DNA of 64,000 nucleotides from Nageia nagi (Eukaryota; Pinophyta): NCBI GenBank assembly GCA_050084985.1, contig JBITNC010000001.1, positions 62,496,001-62,560,000 of the forward strand. Reading direction: 5' to 3'. The notes under the pieces are model-generated. The model made no database searches. It had not been told where the DNA came from and saw nothing but the letters and a program-made list of their open reading frames with translations. Both the position numbers and the translations under genes were made by a program. Below are positions 34,779-45,290 of the stretch, piece after piece. Each line of letters begins with the position of its first letter. The stretch's first letter is position 1.

Positions 34779-36777
34779 TGTTGATTAAGATTATGTAATA
34801 TATGCATCATGAGCAATCTTAACCAAAGTAAATCATGAACAGACTATAGTGACAGTCTGATCTCTGGAGAAGGCCGGTTCCTTATCTATTGGGCATAGAA
34901 AAGGTAACAGGAAAGGAAATAAAAAGAGTAGAGTGCAAGGAATTCAAGCAAAAGGGTTAGGGTAACAGGAAAGAAATAAAAGGAGTAGGGTGCGAGGAAT
35001 TTAAGCAAAAGGCTTAGGGTAACAAGAGAGAAAATAAAAAGGAGTAGGGTGCGATGAATTTAAGCAAAAGGCTTAGGGTAACAATAGAGAAAATAAAAAG
35101 GAGTAGGGTGCGAGGAATTTAAGCAAAAGGCTTAGGGTAACAAGAGAGAAAATAAAAAGGAGTAGGGTGGGAGGAATTTAAGCAAAAGGGTTAGGGTAAC
35201 AAGAGAGAAAGCAAAGGTGGATCACTAGTTCAGCGTGGGCTTTCACAGTGTGTGAAACCTTGGCCTAAATCTAGTGTAGCAGCTACGGTACAAGCTCTCA
35301 CTCTCTAATAGTTTCCCAGCTTTACTCTACCATGTAGCAGACATAGTTATACTAGCAACCCGCAATTATCATTCAGGAAATAAGCCAAGCTGCCATGATG
35401 TAACCAAATTAAGAATGACAATTACGAGTACTAGATAAGAAAGGTCAAGATGGTATCATATTACTGATAAAAACTACAGGTCTTCAAGAACAAATGTAAA
35501 GAGCAATACTAGACTTCCGACCCTTTTTCCACTTTATTTTCATATACTTATACTGCAATAACAATAGTTACAAGAATTGTAGAATAGAAATGTTTACAAA
35601 AATGGCTTCAAGATTCTAGCCTTCTTTTAATTGATACTACCTACATATGCCACTTGGTAGAATATTACAAAAATGGGGTAGATTATAGATGATACTGTGA
35701 TCTGACCTCTTGCTAGCATCATCTTTATCATGATATTCTATTTATTGGCTTTGGCTATTCAATCCCCCTTTACTGGCCTCATCTCTACATTCCAGAATGC
35801 TCTACTCACCAACTTCGACTATTCGATCACTCCTTGCTGACCTCATCATCTTTGGGACCCAGTTTCATTCAAAAATGTGAACATCATTCTCCCATGACAT
35901 CATCTCTTACCTCTAGAATGTTTTACTCACTGGCTCTAGCTATTTGATCGCTCCTTGCTAACCTCATCACTTTTGGGCTCTGGTTTTGGGTTAAGGCCCA
36001 GAATCGCTGACATCATCTCTTACCTCTGGAATGTTTTGCTCACTGGCTCTAGCTATTTGATCGCTCCTTGCTAACCTCATCACTTTTGAGACCTGGTTTC
36101 ATTCAAAAATGTGAACATCATTCCCCCCATGATGTCATCTCTTACCTCTGGAATGTTTTACTCACTAGCTCTAGCTATTTGATCGCTCCTTGCTGACCTC
36201 ATCACTTCCAAGCTCTGATTTTGGGTTAAGGCCCAAAATTGCTAACATCATCTCTTACCTTCGAAATGTTTTACTCACTAGCTCCAGCTATTTGATTCCC
36301 CTTGCTGACCTCATCATCTTCAGAACCTGATTTCATTCAAAAATGTGAACATCATTCTCCCCGTGACATCATCTCTTACCTCCAGAATGTTTTACTCACT
36401 AGCTTTGGCTATTTGATTCCCCTTGCTGACCTCATCATCTTCAGAACTTGATCTTTACCAAAATGTGACTGTCTTATCCTCCATGATGTCATCATTTTAT
36501 TCCAGAACGCTTTACTTCCAGAACACTTAATTTATGGGCTCCAGCTTCTTCAATTATTTCTTGCTGACCTCACCTCCTTCGGAACCCAGGCTTTTTCACA
36601 ACTGAGCTTCATCCTTTCTTCTATGATGTCATCATTTTATTTTGGAATGCTTTATCTACTGACCTTGACCTATTTTGTTTGCTCCCAAAAAACTCTCGGG
36701 GATCTTAAAATGAACTCATAATTGCAAGTAAGGTACAGCGGGGCTTTAATAAAGAATTTATTATGTATGAATATACA
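34779..36777 (-). repeat. Gag-only copy 2, 5' LTR
   Basis: 1999 bp partner of 30969-32967, with five minisatellite units and the seven-motif TGAC-type array (35895, 36008, 36130, 36243, 36364, 36484, 36624). A putative PBS lies just inside it at 34750-34767. Confidence 0.92.
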
Positions 36778-36782
36778 ATACT

Positions 36783-37709
36783 TAGTTGGACACTATCACA
36801 TTTACTATCAATGGTTTGTATTTGGTTTTATAGCTATCAAATTTTAGCCTTGAATGTGTTGGTAAGTGTGTCTACCATTGTTGGATTATATTTTGAAATA
36901 TTATCATGGTAGGATCAGCTTGTGCTACTATCTAGGATCTTGTCTTAGGTGCTATTTATAGAAACTACTATTTTTAGAAATTATTATTTTTAAAAAGTGC
37001 TCAAAAAAGTATAATGGTGTAATATACCAAAATGATCAACTTGAAAAGATGATCATAATGGGATAGGTCTTCTAATGATGATTTTTTAACTTCCAAACTT
37101 TTTTTTACATCTATGGGTTTATTTAATTTTGTTAACAAATGCTAAAATGGTACATATTTTTAGTTATTTAGCTTTAAAAGTTTTGCTACCTTTGAATTGC
37201 TATTTTTGGTAGCTTTGAAAAACTACAAGTCAGACATTCTACCTCTTGATTCAAGGTTTTCTTATGTGAAAGAATGATTCTAGGGTAAGGATTATCTACT
37301 TTGTAGGCTTGTTTAAACATCCCTTGTATCCAACTTTCATAAGAAAAGAGGCTATAGAGATGGCTTCTATGAAAAGTAACTTTCTAGTAGCACTTGCTAG
37401 TGTAGTACAGTTTATAGATGGTTGACATAGCTTCTTACCTAGTTTCTATTTATAGCCTACATAGTCTTTGATATACCTTTTGGTACATGGAGTCCAATTC
37501 TATATAGGGTTTTATCTAAGGCTTGGGTATTGGTGCAAAGTTTTTTGTACCTCACTTAACATAGAGCTTTATGGACAAGTGTGCTTAGCCAAAAATGATA
37601 GATCCTCCTAGATATTTTAAAACCCTTGATATAAGGTTTCTAGCTTAGACCTCTAAAAAACTTTTTTTCCTTGCAAAAGAATGGCCTTGGAAAGAGCTCT
37701 GATATTAGA
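36783..37709 (-). other. Element B leader and gag N-terminus
   Basis: Decayed 5' part of element B between the gag-only insertion and its 5' LTR. Next to the LTR the minus strand reads TAATATCAGAGCTC (37696-37709 region), close to the initiator-Met PBS TGGTATCAGAGC with two G-to-A changes. No open frame of useful length is left; gag coding presumably starts within this segment. Confidence 0.6.
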
Positions 37710-38121
37710 TGATATAATGCTAGAAATATTAAAGGAAAATATTGCAAAAAATGTAAATGAATATCAATTTAAATAGAAAAATGACAACTAATCTAATGAA
37801 AATAATAGAACATGCACCGATAATAGAATATGAAATAGCAACAATAAGTAGATAAGGATAGAATTTTACTAAATAGTAATAGAATCATAGGCTACTTCAA
37901 GGGGGCTACCTCTTTACAACTCTAAAAGTGAAAAATAATATTCAAGATGCATTTCTCCACACACTTCTACCTATTTATAATATACTAACCCTAACCCTAA
38001 TAGTAATGCAAAATTGGGCCCCATCCTTACAATCACAATATTATGATTTATAATATAGGCTGATAATTTAATTAAAATAACTAATACTAACTCTAAAATA
38101 TTAGTATATGGGATCCTAATA
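37710..38121 (-). repeat. Element B 5' LTR
   Basis: 412 bp, TGATATAATGC to ...TAATA (the final CA now TA), partner of 26305-26714. It carries the same CCCTAA pair at 37985-38000. It is followed directly by the TSD GTATA. Confidence 0.9.
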
Positions 38122-39954
38122 GTATATGTATAAACAACCTACATATAACTCACATTTACGATGTGATTATATTGTTTGATTTTGTTTAATAAATTGAATT
38201 ATTTTTTCTTTAATAAATTATGTGAATGATTCATTTTATTTTTTGTTAATTTTCCTATATTAGTTTTTTCTAGTCAAGTATGTAAATAAAGGTATGCTAG
38301 AATCCTTAGGTAATCTATGGCAAAGTATCATCTTAGAATCTAAAATGGTCCCCTTAGTGCAATGGGGCTCAAGGAATGTTACTAAAGACTACCTTGATAG
38401 TGGAATCCAAGCATAGACTTCTTATTTATAGTTGTCCAAAAGAAAGTGATGGCTTTTACTCTAGAACCTAGTATTCATCTCTAAGTTTGGCTCTAAAGCT
38501 TATAGTGTGGTCAATGGGTGCACAAGAAATATAGAATCAATGGTTTTTCAACACTTCCAACTCATTAATGTTTATTTTTTTAAAATTCTTATGCATATAT
38601 ATTAAAAATAAAATAACTCATGATAATTAGAACCCAACCCAACATACATGTCCTTTGATTATATTTTATTTAGTGTGAAACAAATAATATTTCAATTAGT
38701 GAGATCTTTATCTAACCCATGAGATTTATTTGCCGTTTAGTGCAATTCTTTAACAAAGATTTCATGAAAATTCATTTATTCCTTTTGAGTGTGAAAGTGA
38801 CTTAGTAAAATTCTTTAACCCCTCTTCGAGTCATGATCCTTCAACCTCCTTGTGGAGTGGTAAGGTAAATAGGAAGGATTTTAATGTTAGATAATTTTTT
38901 TTAGATGATGTTCTTTAACTCTCCTTTGAGTCATAATCCTTCAACCTCCTTATGGAGTAGTAAGGTAGATAAGATGGGTTTTAATTTCTAATAGATTTCT
39001 TTAAATTAGGTTCTTTAACCCCTCTTTGAATTATCATAATTTAACCTTCTTTTAAAGTATGAGGTAGACCATCAAAGAGTATGAATGTGAAAGGAAAAGC
39101 ACCCACCTAGTAAATTAACCAACTTAATGTGCTTTGAGTTTACCTTTACCCCGATAAATTGATTTTATATTCATTCAATTCTTTAAGTGAAAATTCATTT
39201 CTCCTTTTGAGTGCAAAAGTGACTTAGTGAAATTTTTTTAACTAATTTTAGTGATAGAGAATGAAAAAAGGAAAAAAGAGTTCATTTACTCCTTTCCCAT
39301 TATACCCCTTCTGATCACCTAAGATCACATTTTGGTGTAAAGGGAGAGTATATGTGGGTATAAAAGTGTTAAGTAATTTTATTTATCATTTCCAAAGCCC
39401 ACAAAGATAAATAATTCATATAATTTATCCAAATAAAGCAAATAAATAATGCATATTCCTTAATCATACATTTACCCTTCCTATATGAAATCTAGGCAAA
39501 AGAAATCACAAACTAGAGGTTCCTTCAATTTCTTATTGTCTAATGCCTATATTATGCTTATAGCATTCACAATAGTTGAAAATTATACCTTCTTTTTTGA
39601 ATTGATGAAGGTCTTAGATTTTTAGATAGAGTCATTGGTGATACAAAATAAATCATTGGTGTTTCAAATAAATAATTGGCATTTTTAGTACATGTCCATG
39701 GCATTTCAAATATAATTCATTGGTATTTCAACAAAAGTCATTGGTCTTTCAACATAAATCACTGGCACCCAATGAAGATCACTGATGATCACATAGATAA
39801 AAAATAAAAAATAAGAAATAATAAATAGTATGAGTTTTAGTAATGATTCCACAAATGTACAAGATGAAAAATGAAATATAAATAGTAAGAGATACCCATT
39901 GCACCTCATTTTCCATGTAGCCTATATGTGAGGTTCCTCCTTTTAGCACCAAAA
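38122..39954 (-). other. Left Tat leader (5' untranslated region)
   Basis: About 1.8 kb, matching 44092-45960 of the right copy in reverse. It contains a tandem repeat of about 100 bp (38810-39075; unit with 'ttctttaacccctctttgag' and 'tcatgatccttcaacctcct'). Near the LTR, a 20-24 bp repeat of the type 'aataaatcattggtgtttca' lies at 39625-39790. The PBS on the minus strand is TGGTGCTAAAAGGAGGAACC at 39932-39951, three bases from the LTR. No gene is visible; an 81- to 100-codon frame across the 100-bp repeat in the right copy is not supported by homology. Confidence 0.75.
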
Positions 39955-40776
39955 TATTTACTCAAAAATCAATTCTGCAAGCAAGCAAAAATAAAATTTA
40001 TTACAACCAATAGAAACTCTTTATTGATCTATAAATAAAGCTCAATTTTAATTATAGATTACCTTGCAATGGAGGGCTTCAATACAATATGTTATATAGG
40101 CCTCTTGGAGGCCCTTATTTGCTGATGTCTCTAAGATCTAAATGTCATTTTATTGAACCTACAATAAGAATGATTTTGATTACTTATTCCTTACTACTCA
40201 TTGGGTTCTCCTTACTTTAATAAATTGCTAGTCTTGGAATCTTGCACATGCACAAACCAACAACCCATCAAACATACCTATTCATGTTTTAAAATTATAT
40301 TAAATAACATGAAATAAACATGCATGTAAGTAAAAGAAAAACTAAAATGTACTCAACAATCTAGCTTGAATTCAATAGAGTAAGGTTGCATTTCATTGTG
40401 TCTCTTTTTCCTCTATGGGAAGGATCTTATTTATATTTTTTCTTATGGTAGCATTAATTGCTATTTTGGAAGACAAGGTTGGATGAAAAAATCTCATCCA
40501 GCCTTTTCATGGATTAAATCCACATAAGGAAAGTTTAGGATCAATGATGACTCACCCTTGATCCATCAGCTTATTTCCTTGGCCACTTGATTTTTCTATT
40601 TTTTCTTTATGTTTTATGTTTACAAGATCACTGGTGATTACCCATCGGGTGCCAATGATCGGATATGATCATCTATGATTATTCTAAATCACTGGTGTTT
40701 GATAGATTTTTCAAAATTTAATGTTTTCCAAACATTTTATTCCTCTCTTTCATTCATCGAAAGAGGGGTGTCTACA
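39955..40776 (-). repeat. Left Tat 5' LTR
   Basis: 822 bp. On the minus strand it begins TGTAGACACCCCTCTTTCGA and ends GAGTAAATA (family GAGTAAACA, final C changed). It matches the right LTRs at 43298-44091 and 61667-62481. It contains GATCACTGGTGATC-like palindromic stretches at 40620-40700 and a probable TATA-type promoter region near 40430 ('aaatataaataagatcc'), followed by a short purine/pyrimidine tract. Confidence 0.88.
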
Positions 40777-41214
40777 CAAGCTTTGAAAAGAAAAAATATA
40801 CACATAGCCACAAGGTAGTGCAAAGTAAATATGAATACTTTATATTCTAGCCAAAATTTGGTAACATACTATTACATCAAAAGCACTACTTAGATTGGGA
40901 AACAAATTCCCTATTTATACAAGAAGAAAGTGGAGTTTTGAAGACTCCATGAGAATTGATGGATTACATATCCACTCATAGAAGTAAGTAAAAGCATAAA
41001 TGAAGTGCCCAAGAAGTTCAAAGAGAGGTACAGGCATCCATAAAGGAGTATAAAATCAAATATTTTTTAATAAAAGGATTATATATTTAAGAATTTACTA
41101 CTCAAACATATTCATGTAATGCAATAAATCCACTAGTGAAGGATGATGAGTATCATTGGTGGGAATAGAAAAACCACTAGAAGGAATTCAAACCTGATAC
41201 ATTAAATTTCTACA
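40777..41214 (-). repeat. Copia A 5' LTR fragment
   Basis: 438 bp homologous to 2204-2647. On the minus strand it starts with TGTAGAAATTT at 41214, the intact LTR terminus, and is cut at 40776 by the left Tat LTR. The TSD 5-mer ATAAA follows at 41215. Confidence 0.85.
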
Positions 41215-42110
41215 ATAAAGCCTTTTTCACTAATTTCAAAACCTTAAGGTTATTATACATACACTTATTCATCTAATTACCTATTCAAAAAAATACATTT
41301 TACAACCAAGTGATATACAATGTAACTCTTTTGATCAACTAAGAAAAGAACCATTCACATAATTTCTTTCCTAGCTATAGGTGCAAAATTTTATTCATAA
41401 TAAATTCCATACCTTTGTGTGAATCCTTTATCTAAAAGAATATTCTTGTATTTGTTAATATTTCCATCACTATTATATTTAATCTTACAAACCCACTTCA
41501 ATCTAAATATTGTTTTCCCATATATAGTACTACAAGCTTGTATGTGTCATTCTTCTCAATAGAATTCATATATTCTTTTATTGCTTCCATACAAACATAA
41601 TTAGAATAAGATTTGGAAGCATGAATATTATATATCAGCAATAACCACCAAAGCATGATTCACAACATCACCTTTTGGACTACATTCATCTTCATCACCA
41701 TGCATATGCATCTTCTCAAGCCTTTGACCAACTTGGTCAATTTCTTGAGCTTGATCTCTAGAAAGTTTTATATGAAAATTTTTATCCAAAATGTAAATAG
41801 GATGATGAATTTAAAGTTAATTTATCTCCCTTTTTTCCTTCATAACATCTAAAATTATGTTTGGAGAATCATCACTAGAACAAGAATTTGAAGTACTTTA
41901 TTTGGGACATTTTGAATGGTTTGTTGGTGGAAATGGTTGAACTAGTTATAAACTAGGGTGCATATTTAGAGAATTTACACCCCTGATACCATAATCAACA
42001 TAAGATTTTTGATGATCATATAGTATCCCTTCATATTAAATTTGAAAAATCAAAATGATCATACTTGAGATTTCATAGCTAGATCTTATTTTTAGCATTA
42101 ATATTTGCAA
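41215..42110 (-). pseudogene. Outer copia element, 5' half (integrase tail and RT start)
   Basis: The minus strand from about 42110 shows the integrase C-terminal pattern 'EGILYDHQKSYVDYGIRGVN' (family EGIFLGYS...KAYRV.N), then a linker. RT begins with 'EAIKEYMNSIEKNDTYKLV' (family EA...EM.S...N.TW.LV) near 41600-41530. It continues through 'GFTQRYGIYYE' and 'FAPIARKEIM' near 41400-41340, to 'VYV-stop-QP-stop-GFEISEKGF' at about 41250. The next family motif, LYGLKQAPRAW, is at 1.3 kb: copia A was inserted between the two. Stops replace Glu and Gln codons in the QPEGF motif. Confidence 0.85.
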
Positions 42111-43297
42111 TATTACTCCCTTGTTGTCACATCCCACTTTTTACAACCCAAAAGATCTTATTTTTCATGAGTTAAAGGTAATAATTTCAAGAACTATTAA
42201 TACATAATAACTAATGAGGCATATTTAGGTGGTTCATTATTGTCATAGATGACCACCCAAGTGGCTAATAGGTTGCCAACCTTTCAAAGATTTAGGGTTT
42301 AATTCCTAAATAATTCATTAGAAGATGCCTAAATTTTATTTATGATATCCCCATTTTCCATTTATACCTATGACATGGAAAAGTTTTATCAAGGTGTTTT
42401 ACTATTTTTTATTTTCTAACTCTTATGAAATTATGCACATCCTTTTATAACATATAATACTAAGTACCATACCTTAGTATCTCATCATATCGATATATTG
42501 CATGCCTCAATGATTAATGAATCCATCTATTTATGAATTTATCAAGATAAATATTACTACTCTAACATTAATGCATGAACATGAAGATAATGGAATTATA
42601 AACCCATTATCAACACTACCATTCTCTATCTTTGAGAAATGTATTACCACCACATATTACACTATGAGTCCTCCTCAACTCTCCTAGTCCTAACTATTAT
42701 AGGAATAATCACCTTCTCATGATCATATATTTTCTAGGTTCTCGTATTAACTATGATAAAATTAACCCACTCCAATACTTCAATACAAAACATGAAAAAC
42801 TATCAAATAATTAAGGGTAAAACTATAAATATATAAAAAAAAATTTTATCGCATAAACACTCACAAGCTATAAAGGAATAAAACATAGATGAGTAAAACT
42901 AAAACATGGTATATAAAACTTACCTAGTTTTTTCTCATAAATATGTATATAGTTATTGTCATAATCAATTATCAACTTAATTACTCATGAGATATTTAAA
43001 TCATTATCATTAAATAATAATGGGTATGTTTGCCAAATGATTTATTTTGTTATAGATCTCATTATGCTTAAACTATTAAGGATAACTAAATTTTCATTGC
43101 AAGGCATTCTTGGTATACTATGTACCAAAGAAAATGGAAAGAGATCCATAGGATACTATGGTGGACATACTCATGGATATAAGGAGGTTCTTTATTTTTT
43201 ATTAATTAGCAAAATGAGCTTCTATATGTAAAATTTGTATTGGTGGATAATAAGCATCAAATCCATATTATTTGGGTTACGAAAACTAATTCATGCT
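42111..43297. other. AT-rich intergenic stretch between copia remnant and right Tat
   Basis: No coding similarity recognised. It may be the upstream part of the outer copia element, too decayed to read, or unrelated non-coding DNA. At 42125-42150 the minus strand reads AAAAAGTGGGATGTGACAAC, which resembles a gypsy PPT with LTR start, but no partner LTR was found. It ends with the right Tat TSD (ATGCT, 43293-43297). Confidence 0.4.
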
Positions 43298-44091
43298 TGT
43301 AGACACCTAAAAATGACCCTTCTTTCAATAAATGAAAAAGGAGAATAAAATTTTAGGAAAATAATAAAGTTTTCCAAAGTCTCTTGATCACTAGTGATCC
43401 AATACAATCACTAATGATCATAACCGATCACTAGCACCTAATGGGTAATTGTGAGTGATCTTGTAAATAGAAAACACAAAGAAAAAAATAGAAAAAAACA
43501 AGTTCCCAAGGAAACAAGTTAACAGATCAAGGATGAGTCATCCTTGATCCTATGCTTTTCTAGTGCAGATATAATCCATGATAAGGCTAGATGAGATTTT
43601 TCATCTAGCTTTGCCTTTCAAAATAGCAACTAATGCTATGTACGAAAATCTATAAATAAGACCATTCTCATAGAGGAGAGAGAGAGAGAGTATGAAATGC
43701 AAACTTACTTTGCTGAATTATATCTAGATTTCTAAGCACATTTTAGTTTATTATTTTTGCTTATATGCATGTTTATTTCATGTTTATTTATTATAATCTT
43801 AGAGCATGAGTAGGTATGTTTGATGGGTTGTTGGTTTGAGCATGTGTAGGATTCCAAGACTAGCAATTGATTAAAGAAAGAGAAGCCAAGGAGTTATCAA
43901 GAAAGAAGCAATTAGAATAATTCTTATTGCAAGTTCAAGTAAATGATATATTACACATTGTACTAAAGCCCTCCATTGCAAGGTAATCTATAATCAAAAT
44001 TGAGGTTTATTTAAAGATTAATAAAGATTTTCTTTTGGTTGTGATAGCTTTTATTCTTTGCATGCTTGCAATGTTATTTTTTGAGTAAACA
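43298..44091 (+). repeat. Right Tat 5' LTR
   Basis: 794 bp, TGTAGACACC to GAGTAAACA. It contains palindromic 'gatcactagtgatc' and related motifs at 43383-43460 and a promoter-like 'tctataaataagacc' at 43649-43664, followed by a (GA)n run at 43672-43691. The last 120 bases hold 'ctccattgcaaggtaatcta', shared by all three LTR copies. It is visibly diverged from its partner by many transitions and several short indels, so the insertion is not recent. Confidence 0.92.
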
Positions 44092-44094
44092 TTT

Positions 44095-44114
44095 TAGTGT
44101 TAGAAGGAGGGCCC
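44095..44114 (+). other. Putative primer-binding site, right Tat
   Basis: TAGTGTTAGAAGGAGGGCCC, three bases after the LTR. The left copy has TGGTGCTAAAAGGAGGAACC at the same distance, so a common TGGTGCTARAAGGAGG ancestor is likely. The length and position fit a tRNA primer site. I could not match it to a tRNA with confidence. Confidence 0.55.
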
Positions 44115-44876
44115 TCACAAATAGGCTACATGAAAAATGAGGTGCATGGGGGTATTTCTTGCAATTTATATTTCATTTTTTGTCTTCTATTTTTATTGAA
44201 TTATTACTAAAACTTGTACTATTTTCTATTTATTGTTCTTTGTTTTTATCTATGTGATCATTGATGATCTATACTTGATACCAATGATTTGTATTTAAAT
44301 TCCAATGACTTGTATTGAAACTACAATAACTTGTATTGAAATGCTACTGATTTGTTTGAAATGCCAACGATTTATACTGGATCACCAATGACTCTATGTG
44401 AAAATTTGAAAACATCATCAACTCAAAAAAGAATTTATAAGTTTCAACTTTTATGAATCTTGAAAGCATAATATAGGCATTAAAAAATGAAAAATGGAAT
44501 AGAACCCCTTGTTTGTGATTTCTTTTGCTTAGATTGCATATAGGGATGGTAGATGTATGATTAAGGAATATGCATTATTCATTAACTTTATGTGAATAAA
44601 TTATGTGAATTGTTTATCTTTATGGGATTTGGTAATGATAAATAAAATCACTTAATACTTTCTTTGATACCCACATATGCTCTCCCTTTGCACTGAAAGG
44701 CAACCTTAGGTGATCAGAATGGGTATAATGGAAAAGGAGTAAATGAACTCTTTTTTCCTTTTTTCACTATTTATCAGTAAAATCAATAAAGAATTTTCAC
44801 TAAGTCACTTCTACATTCAGAAGGAGGAATGAATTTTCATTTAAAAAATGGAATGAATATAAAGTCAATTTATTGG

Positions 44877-44960
44877 GGTAAAGGTAAACTCAAAACACAT
44901 TAAGTTGGTTAATTTATCAGAGTAAAGGTAAACTCAAAACACATTAAGTTGATTAATTTA
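44877..44960. repeat. 42-bp tandem duplication in right Tat leader
   Basis: Two units of 'gtaaaggtaaactcaaaaca' plus 'cattaagttg(g/a)ttaattta' with very few differences. The left copy has one unit only (39095-39150, reverse), so the duplication is specific to the right copy and probably young. Confidence 0.85.
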
Positions 44961-45019
44961 CCAAGTAGGTTCTTTTCCTTTCACATTAATACTCTTCAAT
45001 GGTCCACCTCATTACTTCA

Positions 45020-45290
45020 ATAGAAGGTTCAAGGATGGTAATTCAAAGAGAATTTAAAGAACTTAATTTAAGGAAATCTATTACATATTTAAACCCTTCC
45101 TATCTACCTTACCTCTCTAAAAGGAGGTTGAAGGATTGTGACTCAAAGGGGAGTCAAAGAACCTCATCTAAAGAATTTTATTACACATTAAAAACTCTTC
45201 ATGTCTGCCTTACCACTTTGAAAGGAGGTCAAAGGATTATGACTCAAAGAGGGGTTAAAGAATCTCACTTAATTACTTCCGCACTCAAAA
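45020..45290. repeat. ~100-bp tandem repeat in right Tat leader
   Basis: Three imperfect units, each with 'aggttgaaggattgtgactc', then 'aaag..gagtcaaagaa' and a C/T-rich 'ctaccttacc' segment. The counterpart in the left copy lies at 38810-39075 on the opposite strand. Confidence 0.8.

Larger units (their letters stand above)
30969..36777 (-). mobile_element. Gag-only LTR retrotransposon, copy 2
   Basis: A complete 5.8-kb insertion flanked by identical 5-mers ATACT (30964-30968, 36778-36782). Its LTRs (30969-32967 and 34779-36777) are both exactly 1999 bp. The internal 1811 bp encode a gag on the minus strand very similar to copy 1, again without any pol sequence. It interrupts the 5' gag/leader of element B. 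Two complete copies with the same gag-only structure show that this is a mobile non-autonomous family and not a one-off deletion. Confidence 0.92.
26305..38121 (-). mobile_element. Chromovirus-type Ty3/gypsy element B, split by gag-only copy 2
   Basis: LTRs at 26305-26714 and 37710-38121 are flanked by the identical 5-mer GTATA (26300-26304, 38122-38126). On the minus strand the order is PBS, leader, gag with zinc knuckle, protease, RT, RNase H, integrase, chromodomain-like tail, PPT (AAGAGGGGTGGCA) and LTR. That is the complete layout of a plant chromovirus of about 6 kb once the nested 5.8-kb element (30969-36777) is set aside. It sits in the leader of the left Tat element. Stops throughout show it is inactive. 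Confidence 0.9.
5186..40776 (-). mobile_element. Left Tat-type Ty3/gypsy element, with nested insertions
   Basis: This copy matches the complete right copy (43298-62481) in reverse orientation along its whole length. Its own sequence is 5186-11388, 16713-26304 and 38122-40776; the gaps are later insertions with perfect TSDs. The order on the minus strand is 5' LTR (39955-40776), PBS, leader, gag, protease, RT, RNase H, second RNase H, integrase, unknown sense ORF, spacer, then the antisense plant-mobile-domain gene. It stops at about 5185, some 230 bp short of the place where the right copy meets its 3' LTR, so the 3' LTR is deleted. Tandem RNase H domains and the antisense ORF place it near the Tat/Ogre lineage. 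Confidence 0.85.
1308..41214 (-). mobile_element. Copia element A, itself split by the left Tat element
   Basis: This copia insertion lies inside the outer copia RT. The flanking 5-mers are ATAAG (1303-1307) and ATAAA (41215-41219), a TSD with one transition. Removing the insertion and one TSD copy restores the RT reading frame across the junction. Its remaining parts are the 3' LTR (1323-2647), a shortened gag-pol (about 2648-5185) and a 5' LTR piece (40777-41214). Everything between 5186 and 40776 is a later Tat insertion with its own nested elements. The start of gag and the rest of the 5' LTR are missing near 5185, so a deletion accompanied or followed the Tat insertion. Confidence 0.7.

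Noticed and set aside
42120-42150. Possible gypsy PPT plus LTR start (AAAAAGTGGGATGTGACA on the minus strand)
   Set aside because: No partner LTR, no TSD and no upstream integrase or chromodomain was found; too weak to annotate.
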